Assembly (NCBI RefSeq): GCF_019649055.1
Contig: NW_026570373.1
Span: forward strand, 62,001-126,000
Source of the DNA: Paramacrobiotus metropolitanus
Taxonomy: Eukaryota > Tardigrada > Eutardigrada > Parachela > Macrobiotidae
Direction: 5' to 3'
Length of the DNA stretch: 64,000 bases
Shown here: piece after piece, positions 1 through 11,921 of the stretch
Position numbering within the stretch: the first letter of the stretch is position 1
Layout: each line of letters starts with the position of its first letter
The notes under the pieces: generated by a model
The model's database searches: none
The model's input: only the letters and a program-made list of their open reading frames with translations
Told to the model about the DNA's origin: nothing
Made by a program: the position numbers and the translations under genes

Positions 1-1
1 C

Positions 2-478
2 TCAGCGGTTTTACGTCCAAAAAAAAAAGAACTGGAGGCACAAGTTTGTGACGCTTGCCGTGTGGAGTTGTTTTGGTTGGACTGTTCTGGAGGAACGCCT
101 GACTTCACTAAGCTAACCGAAATGAAGGATTGTGGGGGATTGAATTTCGTTGGAGACACCTTTCACACGATGGTGTGCAGTTTGGAAACGATTTTTCAAA
201 ATCGTATTGATAAGGTTTTGTACCTCTCTCCCAGGCAGTCTCTTTTGGCATACGCGGAGAAGTACATTATGGCAGATATTCTCGCCAAGAAAAACAATCT
301 TCGGTCTCCTTGTGTTGCTAACTGTTCTTGGGCTGATATTTTTCGCAAAAGTGCATCGTGTTATTTCCAAATTAGAATTCATTTTTACACCAAGTGGTTG
401 AATGACAAAGTTGGTAAGAAGTGGTCGAAAAGTGCGGACGCCCGAAAGCGAAAGGTAAAAATTCACACTGGGCAGTGA
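2..478 (+). CDS. C-terminal part of a P-element/THAP-like transposase (partial at left edge)
   Basis: The reading frame is open from the window edge to a TGA at 476-478, giving about 158 residues with no start, so the gene begins outside the window. A motif GGLNFVGDTFHTMVCSLE lies near residue 45. It resembles the conserved GGL..(8-12)..E block in the C-terminal part of P-element/THAP9-type transposases, and the terminal segment RIHFYTKWLN followed by a lysine/arginine-rich tail resembles the end of the same family. The family cuts and pastes DNA; a domesticated host gene is equally possible because the N-terminus is not visible. AATAAA-type signals follow at about 500 and 524. Assignment rests on motif likeness only. 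Confidence 0.45.
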   Translation, partial: SAVLRPKKKELEAQVCDACRVELFWLDCSGGTPDFTKLTEMKDCGGLNFVGDTFHTMVCSLETIFQNRIDKVLYLSPRQSLLAYAEKYIMADILAKKNNLRSPCVANCSWADIFRKSASCYFQIRIHFYTKWLNDKVGKKWSKSADARKRKVKIHTGQ

Positions 479-1425
479 AATTGTATTAATGCTGTTGATA
501 ATAAAATGCTGATCGAATGAAAATAAAACGGAGATGCCGTACGTCGTACGGAATTGTGTGTGCAAGCTACGTAACGTATGGCCGACGTAGTGCAGAGTGT
601 ATCCTGACGTATCAAGCGGTAGCCAATGCACCATCCAGCAACCCAGCACGCGTGCTATACTGGACCGGTTATACCGGTTAAGTGAAGATACCTTGACAAC
701 GTGTATTTCGCCGAAACTAGCATTACTTCTTGTGTTAAAGTGATTTTTCCTTTAAGTTCCCTTCCCACTACAGTATATTTTATCTAACCTTTTTTTAAGT
801 TTCTTTAAGATTTTCTTTCATCTTGTTTTCGTATCAACGTTTCCTATTAGACGAACTTTAGCTTATTTAATGAATATTAAATATATTAACAACAAAATGT
901 TCAGTTAATACTTTGCCTAAGCACATAACTTTTTAATCAGTCATAATCGTTGTTTATGGTTCAAAAATGCAAGACATATTACGTGTAACCTCTGTGAGAC
1001 CCATAACTCGATGGTCTCCGTAAGAAACTTTATGGAAAAAAATATGATCAATTTTTATAGCATTTCTTTTTATGATTTTCGGCAGAGGGTAACCGATCAC
1101 AACAAGATTTTTTACTTTTGAAAATTTCTGGCCGAGAACGATGCGCGCTCGCCGCACGAGGATACGTCAGCGGGTTAACGACAGCCAGTATCGCTACATT
1201 ACCTTGCAGTGTAGTAGAATGGCTTTGCTTGCACCAGCCTCATCAGTATTGAGCCGAAAAGTCTGTCCGGTATGTGCAACCTTACAATTAGACACACATT
1301 AGAATTTTTTTAATTCGAATTCCATTTCAACTATTTTTGACCTTTTAACGCACTTTTGAACTTATAAAAAATATTAGTTACCAGCCACGATCGCTGTGTG
1401 AGCTTTCTTTAACTTTTTGTATAAA

Positions 1426-1455
1426 TTATAAAATGCCTGCGCAGGCATTTTATAA
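1426..1455. repeat. Perfect 30-bp palindrome
   Basis: Each 15-nt arm is the exact reverse complement of the other, centred between 1440 and 1441 on TGCGCA. It could extrude as a cruciform or form a hairpin in RNA. A second palindrome lies 26 bp downstream. Confidence 0.9.
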
Positions 1456-1480
1456 AATATAAAAAAATAAATTTTTTTTA

Positions 1481-1500
1481 TAAAATACGCGCGTATTTTA
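1481..1500. repeat. Perfect 20-bp palindrome
   Basis: The sequence TAAAATACGCGCGTATTTTA is self-complementary over its whole length, with an alternating CGCGCG-like core. It stands 26 bp from the 30-bp palindrome at 1426-1455. Confidence 0.9.
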
Positions 1501-2962
1501 AACCGCACTTTTGTAGTTTATTTACATAATTACAGTGCGCGGTGGTTAATAATTTACGATCTGGAACTTATCAGGATTTTCGTGGGAATTTATTTTTACT
1601 CCTGGTGAAATTTCTTGAGTTTTTAAATATTAAGAACATTCCACACGCTATGCTACACATATTACAGCTAATTATACAGAATCGATATAAACCGGAAAGT
1701 AAAAAGTGTGGCCTTTTACCGTCACAAATATGTACAGTACAAAAATTGTGGATCGAAAATAAGAGAGGACGTTTTAGCTAATTAATGGTTGTATGTAACA
1801 CAGTAACAATTCATCAAAATTGTATGTATTCCTGATTGCTCTAGCCACAATTCATCAAAACTTTGCCATCGTTCTACAACTGCCTGATAATTTTTCAGAT
1901 TATTGCGATAATGATGATGTACATGTGCGATATTCTGGAGATACGTATGAGCATTTTGCCCGTAATTTTGTAAATTAAATCTAAAATTCTTAATTAAATT
2001 TAATAGAAATCTATTAAACCACGTACAGCAGTAGCATTATTTTGAGGATACAGCAATTTTCGGTTTTTCTGTAATTAGTGTAGTTAGGGATTAACGTCTG
2101 AGTGAAACACAAATTTTGCTTTATGCATGGACGTTTTGGCTTTCCGCTCTTGCGATTAATAGTTAAAAAAAGGTTTATTATTGCACATGCTTAGGCTGTG
2201 ATATCTGCGTAAGCGCTGCTTCAGGTTGGAAAGTTAGAAACTTTCCGAATAAAAAGCAATTAATTGTTTGCGTTATTGCAATAAAGATGTTTGCAATATT
2301 TTTTTACTGTAGTTAAAATTGTCACAACTAATTAAAATTGTTTTTTATCTTTATTTAGATTTTTCATGTGTGTTTTAAATTGTCCTTTTTTTGTTTGATG
2401 TCGATTATGGTCTGAGTGCAGAACTTATGCGGAAAAAACTAACCAAATTTGTTCAAGTCGATTTTTTCTTTAAATTGCGACGATATGTTCGTCTTGTCGT
2501 CGACATTCAATCATACACAAACGTAGAAGAGTGGCTTTGCCCCACAGCTGTTTCCAACGCTATGTCCAGCCATTTAGGGCGGCTAAAACAAGAGTTCGGT
2601 TCCATAATGAGATTCGAGTTATAACTAGTTGCCTATATAAATTTTCAAAATATTTTTCTCCCAGTTATTTGCGGTCATAATTTGAGAATAATTTTAGCGA
2701 TCCTTTGTTGAAGTACGCTAATGAGAAAATAAACTATTGTTGTAAATTCTTTTATTCAGTTTCAGCTGAGAACATGAAAACCGATAAATTTATAACCGAA
2801 AATAAATACTGTTTTCTATCGAGTAGAGGAATAATCTATCGGAAACAAATAACAAAATCTGCAATTATCATGCATGCATCCGCAGAGTTCCCAATAATTC
2901 CAAAACTAATCAATCGCTCTTGAAATCAAATTCCCTCTTTAAAAAAAACCATGTGCAAACGC

Positions 2963-5900
2963 TCATACGGAATGCTCAGTGAACTGGCTATTCGTCTGCT
3001 TATCATCACTCTGGACCGTATGAAAAAACTGCCCCGTCTCCGGGACCGTCTCATAGTTAAAATGCGCCACTAATCGCGGGGACCGTGGCGACGGCGACTG
3101 GCTGGGTTTCAGCGGCGTCCCGCTCCGAAAACTCTGCAGCATCAGATTCACCGTCTCCCTCCCGACCCGCGGTGCGCCACGAATCCGCCGGCAGTGGAAA
3201 AACGCGTAGATAAAGGGATTGACACAACTGGACGACCAGCCCATACAGCGCGCCACGGTGCGCACGGCCGCCGGGATATCGTTCTTGTAGCGGTAGTCCG
3301 TCCAGACGTTGTACAGGTTTAACGTGAAATACGGCGTCCAGCAGATAATGTAGCCCATTAAGATGACGGCCGTCAGTTGGATGGTCCGCACCCGCGAGCG
3401 GTCGCTCTGCTGTAAATGATTGCTGGCGCCGCTGCGCACGGAAGGCGTGTTGCGTCGCAGTTGCAGTGTTTCGCCGTTGTGGACAGTGACCTTTTGGGTG
3501 GCGTTGCGGAAGACGACGCGCGCGATGCTGATGTAGCAGAAGGTGATGAAGAAAAGCGGGATGATGAAGACGCAGGCCGCCACCCACGTCACGTAGATCT
3601 TGCGCTGCCATTCGGCCGTGTAGCCGTGCGACCGGCAGATGTACTGCGGGCTGCCGTCCGCGTGGTGGTTACCCGTTTCCACCTGAAAACATCGGCGAAT
3701 ATTTAGATTTATTTAATGAAGCGGCACTAGTAAATTAATTGTACTCTTATGTTACTTTACTTGTCGTGACTGAACGCAGAATAATGTGCACGAAAATTAC
3801 TTTTACAATTTCATTAGTGTCGTGATTAGTTTAATCAATCTCTGAATGACTAAATATAGGTACGTGCTATAAAAGAAAGATGCGCCGTTAGAATAAAAGT
3901 CTGTGCGGCGGTTGTTTTCCAGGGTGTAGAAAAACAGGGATCATTAATTAAATACCGTAATTATCGAATTTGCACCTCCCCCCGTAATAAGCCCCCCTCC
4001 CATAACCCGTTTGAAAAATAGCGCCTCCCCCCGATTACCCTCCCCAGGGGGGCGTTATTAAATGTCAAGCGCCACAAAATGATAAATAAACCGCCAATTG
4101 CTTCATAATGATAGTTATGATTTAATGAATAAACAGTAAATGGTCACAAAAATAATTTGGTGCTATGTTTCAGAATGCTGCTCGCAAGGTTCTGAAACTG
4201 CAAACACTGTTATCTACTGCGTTCAGTTTCAATGGAACAGGATGCGGAGTTGTTTGAAAAATAACGGCCCCCTCCCAAAAATACTGTTTGAAAAATAGTA
4301 CCACCCCCCGAAATAACGCCCCCTCCCCGAAATAAGCCCCCCTCCTCCAGAACATTTGAACTTTTGCACCCCAGGGGTGCAAATTCGATAATTACGGTAA
4401 TTAGGCAGTTTAATATTGTAGCCGGTACCTGATACGTATTATATCATGTGCACGCTTAAAAACTGAACGACGTAATTCCATAATACAGCGATGTGCGAGT
4501 CTGCGTTGTACATGTCGCGTACAGATTACGAACGTACTGAGCTTGAACGGTTCCTGGATTTTAAGTAGCCGTGTTTTCGTTATATACAACGGTATAGCAG
4601 CTACCCGGTTGTGCTTTACGTACACGTTCGCGCTCTTTGGTCGTTGGAAAAACAGTCAGGTACGCAGCTGACATAATTGTTAAGTGTTAATAAATTAATT
4701 GTTAATTAATTGCTGTCGCATATCGGATGGCTGTACGAGACACTAAAATTAATTGGCGAATCTCGTTGGCGATAAAGTACGTACGTACTTTATCGCTGTA
4801 CATAAGATTATTAATTTGCCGCGCAAACGATTAAAACCTTTTAGTTTTCAGCCGGTGCACTAGGGAGCACGATACGGAAGCGATTACACCTGCCACTTCT
4901 TTTCATAACTTTGCATCGCATAATCGCGATGGGCTATTAACGCTCTGACGTCTTTAATGTGCAGTTAATTATGCTCTACTTTTTCTCCACGTGCGCGCTG
5001 CGCATGTATTAAGGATCGTCGCGACAGCACGGCAGCGGATATCCCGTCCGTAGGCTAACACTGCGTTTCCCGCCCTACTTTGTGCAAGTGTATACACCAC
5101 AATTAAAGTGTCAGCTGTGGAAAAGCTGCGGTATTTAATTCGGCCTGCACGCGAATTTCCACTTACAACTACGCGCACCGCACCACGGGGAGCCGGTCAG
5201 CCGGAAGACACCATTCTTGCGTTGTGTACTCGTTGTGTTACTGCATGGCTGAAAGTCCGGCACTGTGTGCTTGATTTCACTGCTCTTTACAGGAAACGCG
5301 GTCTAACAGAAGCGTTATGTTCACACGCAGAGACAATCACGCACTGTTCGGCGAATATAACTAAACTAATTGCCCTGGTTTCAGCAGTCAACAATCACCA
5401 GTTGTTGCGCGGCTGAAATTTTGCTTCACAATGTCGTACGTTCTGACGTGCATTTCTTATATAAATCGGTTGACCTTTTTTCTGCTTATTGACTTTATTT
5501 TCGTAGAGTATGTACAAGGTTGTCCCGTAATTTCTATCACATCAACACAGCGACAGATATGAATTCACGGGTAACGCCGAATTCCGTACTACGGCGCGCC
5601 ACGCCACACTGGTTCCGCTATCGATAGAAATTACAAAATATTAACATGTGCCCTTAATATTTTCCTTAAATATTGAGAGTAAAATTATCATTGTGGTAGA
5701 CGTAGTGAAGTGGCAATCGGCAACCTAATTACGGGCTATCTCAAATTCTCAACGTTAAAAATTACGGAACAAGCATGCGATAAAAACCACACATATGCTT
5801 CTCGGTAAATTCTGTGGCACTCCACAAAATTTAATTTTCCCGTGCGGAATTTTCGTAGGAAGGCATTCAGAAAAAAATTAGAAGGGATTTCCAAATTGTT

Positions 5901-8900
5901 ATTTTAAGCCGATGTTCAGGTTTAAAAGAAAATTAGTTTTATTATCTAGGTACACTGCACTATAATAACAGATTGACGTAAGCGTGAAGCCGTGAAAGTC
6001 GAGCGATTGCTGCTCTTTTGACGGTCTTCCTTGCGCGATGGGGAGGATTAACGGTTTAATCAGTGTCCCCTCGGTCTCCTTTCTCCGCCGTCCCCGATTT
6101 GATCATTACATGCCACGGCTATCTATCTGCCGTGAAGCGTATACGGTTTCCAATGCCATGGCCGTGTAAGCGAGCCAGCAAAGTCAGTTAATGATCACTC
6201 TCCTCATTATCCCCACAAGGATAATCCTGTTGTTCTCCCGCTCTCGTTTACCGCGAATTTTACACTCCAGGGACTCCAGTTGTATTATAGCCCGAACCTG
6301 CAGATTACTTGATTACCTTCACGAAGATTTTTACCTATAGCGATGAACCGAGAATGGAAGTAAAATTATTGATAGAATAATATTTTTATATGGAAATATT
6401 ACATTATTACCGTTATAAGAAATATGTTTCTAATTAATTATCTGTAGCAAGCTCGTTCTGCTGTCGATGGAATGCTGTCAACCGGAAATATTTAAAAAGC
6501 GTGGGTTTGAGCCATTCCGACGAAGATTCGACCTTGTTACGGTGCTGCAACGCGAGGAAGGTTATTGTAATGAAATTCATGGCGCCGATGACACAGATGA
6601 AAGCGTATTCGCACAACGATGAAATCTTGTGTGCGGTGCACAACTATGCGTTTACAGTGTTAGGTCGATAAAATTTAATGAAAAATACAAAACTCAAATT
6701 TAATGAAGAATGCAATAATTACTTTAAAACTATAACGTGAAAGTCTGATGAATGTTTGCAGATTAACGATGTTTGCGAAGAATGCCTGTTGCATTCTTTG
6801 TATAAGCTGTTTTTATTAGCAAAAGGATAGCCATTTAATTTGCAGAACGAAAGTTATGCGCCACAAAATTGTAGATGCACAAACTTGACGTTCAAAGAAT
6901 TAGACGAATTTTCTTATTGTTAATAATTTTCGTAAATATTCGAATACGTTCGGGAAACGAGCCTGGGCTGCCTTAAAGATTTGCGGGATCCGTTGTAATC
7001 ATTACGGTTAATTGTACCCGTCTCCGGGTGGCTGACTCTGTAGGGCGACCAACAGACTCGACTACCTCTCATTACGCAATTCCCAGTTGAGAAAATGCAG
7101 CACGCGATAGCGCGCAAATTAATCTGTTTGTTTTGTACAATGCAGCTCGCAGCTCAGGCGTAGAAGGTCACTAGAGATTTCCGGTAGACCGGCACGTGGG
7201 TTGGGTATAACCGCTAATGCGGGTGGGGCGGTGTTCCCGCGGCGGTCCGATCTGCCGGTGTAACGGAGAGATTGGCCTCCTTAGTGTGGTATTGGCGGTC
7301 AAGGGTGTGCGTCAAGGAACACACGGACTGGGCAACGGAGCACGGCTAATTCGTCGCGAAAACGAGTTATTTTAGACTTGTTTTCCTGGTCATTAGGAAC
7401 CACCTTGTACTGCATGAGTCTGCACTCTTTGTACACAGTGACCTTAACAGTTGGATTGTATTTGCCATACATGCGCTGCGAGTGTGCAGGTTTCTCGTAC
7501 ATGAACTTTGTGGTTCAAGTTGCGCGACTAACTACGTCTGCAATTATAATGCACTATCGTATAGCGGCTTGGAGAACTCTTTTAGCAGAATACTATGCAA
7601 TTAGTTTCAAGTGTTTAATCAATATCGGTAACATAATGTCGTGGTTATTCTTTCAGGCGTTTAAATTAGCAATATTCCAACATCAGTGTCCATCGGCGCA
7701 AGTATTTTATTATTATTTTTGCATGTGTATACAGATACAATTATGTCAGCTTGTGAGTCATCCACTCGCTCTCCTTTCGGCGCTCAGCCGACTAAAAAGA
7801 AGTACGTACAGATTTGTACGTCGGCTTCAATCTAGCACTGATAAAACCGTATCATTATTGCATCTACAAGCGCAATACTAATGCGGTAAGTTTTTAGATA
7901 TTACTATTATTATAATCATTAAAGTGTGGCATGACCGGTTTAACAGCACTGAACGTCATGCACTGGGGAAGGAGCATGCATTAACAGCAATAATACTTAG
8001 GCTTGCGTGCAAAATTAAACCGCGACATGATCGAGAAATTTGCTACGTATCGTAACGGTGGATAGCAAATAAATTTTTTTATAACATTTTCTGTGTCCTA
8101 AGATAAACAAACCAGTTCTTGGCAAGCTCTTGAAACTACTTGGATAATGCACATAAATGTATTTTTTGTACTAGATAGCGTTGTAACAAGATAATGTCTG
8201 TTTCCAGCCTGAAATCCAATGAGCAACCTGAGTTTTTTGGGGAAAAAAATTACCTGGACAAAAACGAAAACCTGCGGGACGGCCAGGATCAACGCCAGAC
8301 ACCACGAGCACACCACCATCTTCCGGCTGCGTGCCGCACTGCAGGAGAATGCCATCGGCTTGCAGATAGCCTCGTAGCGATCGTAACTCATACTCATCAG
8401 GATGAACGCCGTACTAAAAAACAGCATACACTGGATATACGTGGAGAATTTGCAGGCAAAATTCCCAAAGATCCACTCGCCCAGCGCCTCCCACAGCAGC
8501 TCCGTGGACATGGAGAAGATGGCGATGAGGATGTCGGCTGTAATTGTACAAGGACAGAACATAAATTACCATGTAGCTGTATCACTTAAAAACCGATAAT
8601 TTGCCAACATGTCTCACTAAAACGAACCTTTCCCATTGAAAAACCAAATACTCAGCGTAAGTTACACTAAGCGTAATTAGCGCACCCTGATGACGTTTGC
8701 CGGACGGTTAATGAGGGACTTGCTGAATGACAACCGTAACTCACAATTAGGCCTACTTTACAGCCCGTCCTTCGCGACAGTGCTCTGCGGGGAAAAAGTT
8801 GGGTGACCTCTTCGGCTAACATGTCAGCTAAGTAAGCGATGTTAGGTAATTAAAAGCCAGTGGTGCGTGCTCGCCGGCTGCGCATACTGGTCTCCATCAG

Positions 8901-11900
8901 CTGATTCTTCTGTACAGTAGTGTATGTGTCTGCTTGGCACTGTCTGACAGGTTTATGGACATGTGTTTGCCTTCATATATCACTGGATCACTAGTGCGGC
9001 AATCAATACGATTTGCATGAGAATTTGTCAGTTCTTTTCATATCGACATGATGAGAGACTGTGGTTGATGCACATCGTTGGGTTTTTTTGTCGCCGCCAC
9101 AATGTGGACACTTCCAGGAAAACGATACTTTTTTATAGAAGCGTTCTTCAATGCGCTTCGATCACATTACCAAGCCATAAAGACCGACTATATCGACGGG
9201 AAAAAATCCAACCGGGAAAATGCTGGCGTTAGAGCAAGTAACAACTGAGCGCACACCAACACACGTGTTTGCAACGGCTACTAACGCATACTGTACTGGT
9301 GATTTCATTCAGAGAAACTTGTATCCGCGTGGAAATCACTTTCCTGGCTAAAATAATTTATTTTTCGCGAAAAACTCTTCGGTGAAAATTTTAAAAATTT
9401 CCAGCGCTTGAAGCAACTGCAACCGCTCGGTGTGGCAGCGTAATGCAAATTCGCTTAAAAGTTTTCAAATATTCCCGTTCGCTACTATTTCATTTTTAGC
9501 ACAAAATATAACTTTTCTGCACTTTTATTAAAAAAAAAGATTAAGAATAAATTACAAGTAACTATTCTATTAATTTCTAAGATATACATATGCCGTTTTC
9601 AATTATCAGCGTTCTGTCGTCACAACTCACAGAAAAATACGACGTTAGGCGAACGTTAAATAAAGTGTGTTAATAAGAAAATAATTATTGTTACTCTCAC
9701 ACAGCGCAGCTGCTACGCACAACCGGCTACATTTTCCCTCTCGTGTACAAATATCATTGGCAATAATATATATTATGTTCTCCAGCTTCCGAAACGGGCA
9801 CGATTACCGGCAAGTGTTTCATTATACGACGTGTGCACTTGACAGACCGGAGGCTGTTTCTCCCTATTCAATATATAACCCACTTCCCGTATTCCCCGGA
9901 AATCAGTGCATCAAGGGATGCTGGAAAGCGGTTATACCGAGAAAAACGTTTTCAATCCGGACCTACGTGTATAGTGTGCCAAAGGTTATTTAAACCGCTA
10001 TTCAATCGGATTGACGCGGCATAATGAGGTGTATGCAGATGCGACGACGCTACATGACAAATGAGCCGGGTTTTGGCACAGCCGGGATTTTGCGCTATAA
10101 CGAGGTTTATTTTCAGCGCATCGCTCTGGCGTCTCTGGTTACTTTTAAAGATGCGATCTGCAGATACCCATCATCAAACGATTTTGCCGCGGGTTTCTCT
10201 GCCTGCCGGCGGCGCTACTGATTTGTCTGGAATGTTGTAATGTTCGGGGTTAACTTGCTGTTGCTCGCCAATGGAAAACCGTTTTTACGTAATCGTAAAT
10301 AAATATTAGAATCAAATTGCCGGCGTTTAATAAAGCGCGGCGCGCGATGCGTTAATAGAAAGTGTCATTAGTCAACAAACACGTACGTGTACTGGCATCA
10401 TTTGCCGACGAAGAAACTAATCACTGAAGCGTGTACACACTATCGTCCGCCGAAGAGCAGGATTTATCAATTACACTGTGAATTGCAAAGAAAAACATTC
10501 CCCGGTTGATATTAAGTTAGCGTGAGAAGCAGGCACGTTGCAGTAGAGAAAGTGTGTCGAGCTGAGAAAGAGTGAATGGAGTGCTGCGTCTCGTCACTTA
10601 AGTGTGATGTACATTCGTCGTTAAGCATGGCCGGGGAAAAAGTCAAGTGAAAAACAATCAATAGTAATTACTATCAACGGAAGTAACCGCACACTGGCAG
10701 CAACACCGACTTGAAGGAATGCCATTAGACAGGGCCTGCTAATGGCCACATATTCGCGTGTAAATAATCCAGCAGATTGATGCTTAAACATCTCCTTTAC
10801 AGCGACGACTACAAGCTATAATTATTAATCGAGGTTCGCGTTAAAAGCACTGTACTGCTTTCCGACGAATCGCGTAAAAAAACCTTTATAAGCAAATCTT
10901 GTATAGAAAGCGTTGACCTTGAAGACTGAAGCAATATAGAGAAAAAATATAATTTAAGACATTTTTTTGCACAGGGAAATATAATTAAAAAACTCCTCTG
11001 CAGGAGAATTATTGACCTTATAAATTAAAATGTTACAGAAAATACAAAACTTTGGACAATATTTGGACCGGCAACCGAACCAGTTGACCAGGTGATCTAA
11101 AGTTCAACGAAAGATTGACGCCCATTTTAAGCAAATCATTAAGCCGGTTTTGTCAGTCTTTACCGAAAAACCGGCGTTTGCGTCACATGCGTACAGAAAA
11201 GTAAATACTTCGTTTAACGCATATCGCACAAACAAGCGCTTCTGTATATAAATCCAGTGCTGCAACTTAACCACATCGGATGTGCTCTTGTTGCACACTT
11301 GCCAAATTAAATGTTTTTGAATCGCCGACAAATTGGTCTGATTTCCGCTTTTTTAGGCCTACATTATACGCGTTGAATAAACACAGAATCCCTTAATTGC
11401 GCTGCAAGCCATAACACATGCGGCGGAAAGGGGATTATTGTCCTACATATTTTATTAAAAGCTTCCTGTGTTCGCAGTTTCGCGGTTGACATGCCCATAA
11501 GCCGGTCAACGGCACGGCGGAAATTGCAGTCATAAAAAAACAACAACCCCCCTCTGTGATATAGCACTAATAGATAGCGCGACTTACTGGCAGCCAGTGA
11601 CGTGACAAAGATGGAGATCTGGCGATGTTTGGTCGACCGGTTAAAAAGATGCACCAGCACGGCTATATTCCCCAGCAGCGCCACGGCCATAAAACATCCC
11701 ATCAGGACAATATGCTGTACCGTCTCCGTGGCCATCACACGGCCGGTCGTCGTCTGCAGCTGCACCACACTACTGGCAAACTGCAGAGCACAATACAGAG
11801 TATAATTGTCCAGGACGTCCACGTTCTCCAAATGAAAGATATCCCCGAGATCGGTGAGATTGGCACAGGACGCTATCGCGGCGGCTGCCGCTGCCTGGTC

Positions 11901-11921
11901 CATGGGAATTGTATCCGCCAT
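2963..11921 (-). CDS. Neuropeptide GPCR, rhodopsin class (vasopressin/CCAP/GnRH-like group), three exons
   Basis: Three minus-strand exons join in frame: 11588-11921 (start ATG, extracellular N-terminus and TM1), 8254-8537 (TM2-TM4) and 2963-3682 (ECL2, TM5-TM7, tail), about 445 residues. Splice sites are good: GTAAGT after exon 1, polypyrimidine-AG before exon 2, GTAATT after it and TTTTCAG before exon 3. The first junction rebuilds SLAATDILIA, the classic TM2 pattern. Other hallmarks: a TM3 cysteine, YDRYEAICKP, YVTW at the start of TM5, CWTPYF in TM6 and CVNPFIYAFF in TM7. Order and spacing fit receptors for vasopressin/oxytocin, CCAP, AKH/corazonin or GnRH-type peptides acting at the plasma membrane through G proteins; which ligand cannot be told. 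I chose the ATG at 11921 because codons upstream in frame lack another ATG. Introns are 4.6 and 3.1 kb and contain small transposons. Confidence 0.85.
3955..4397. mobile_element. MITE with 22-bp perfect terminal inverted repeats and TA target site
   Basis: The element starts CCGTAATTATCGAATTTG and ends with the exact reverse complement over 22 bp; both ends abut TA, the target duplication of Tc1/mariner/pogo-type transposons. The 443-bp body has no coding capacity. It carries a repeated internal phrase, GTTTGAAAAATA followed by a C-rich run, at about 4010, 4250 and 4287. It lies in the last intron of the neuropeptide GPCR gene. Confidence 0.8.
4769..4796. repeat. Perfect 28-bp palindrome
   Basis: The two 14-nt arms are exact reverse complements around a GTACGTACGTAC core. 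It lies in a GPCR intron; no function is evident. Confidence 0.9.
5515..5777. mobile_element. Degraded mariner-like MITE, same family as 57965-58296
   Basis: The left end CAAGGTTGTCCCGTAATTTC follows TA and is matched, imperfectly, by the inverted right end near 5760-5777. The interior shares GCGCCACGCCACACTG and ACGTAGTGAAGTGGC with the better preserved copy at 57965-58296. It is non-coding and about 263 bp long. The right-hand TA is mutated, so this copy is older. Confidence 0.6.

Larger units (their letters stand above)
479..2962. other. AT-rich intergenic region
   Basis: No convincing gene is seen. Short open frames here have no recognisable domains and no matched splice sites. The stretch holds two adjacent perfect palindromes (annotated separately) and AT-rich DNA up to the last exon of the GPCR gene on the minus strand. 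Confidence 0.5.

Noticed and set aside
113-649. 178-codon open frame on the minus strand
   Set aside because: It overlaps the transposase-like plus-strand frame antisense and has no domain or composition of its own; most likely a shadow.
1165-1178. Identical 14-mer CGTCAGCGGGTTAA here and at 38939-38952, looking like piggyBac ends
   Set aside because: A few 14-base matches are expected by chance in 64 kb, neither site has an opposite end nearby, and flanks do not match.
6434-6643. Minus-strand frame with a membrane-like stretch (LCEYAFICVIGAMNF) recalling the last exon of DRAM/PGAP2-type proteins
   Set aside because: Only one short exon-like piece is seen, inside a GPCR intron, with no partner exon and weak resemblance.
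7378-7881. 167-codon plus-strand open frame
   Set aside because: Hydrophobic and cysteine-rich in a way expected from AT-rich DNA, no domain or splice context, and it lies inside a GPCR intron.
8194-8589. 131-codon plus-strand frame opposite a GPCR exon
   Set aside because: Antisense shadow of the TM2-TM4 exon.
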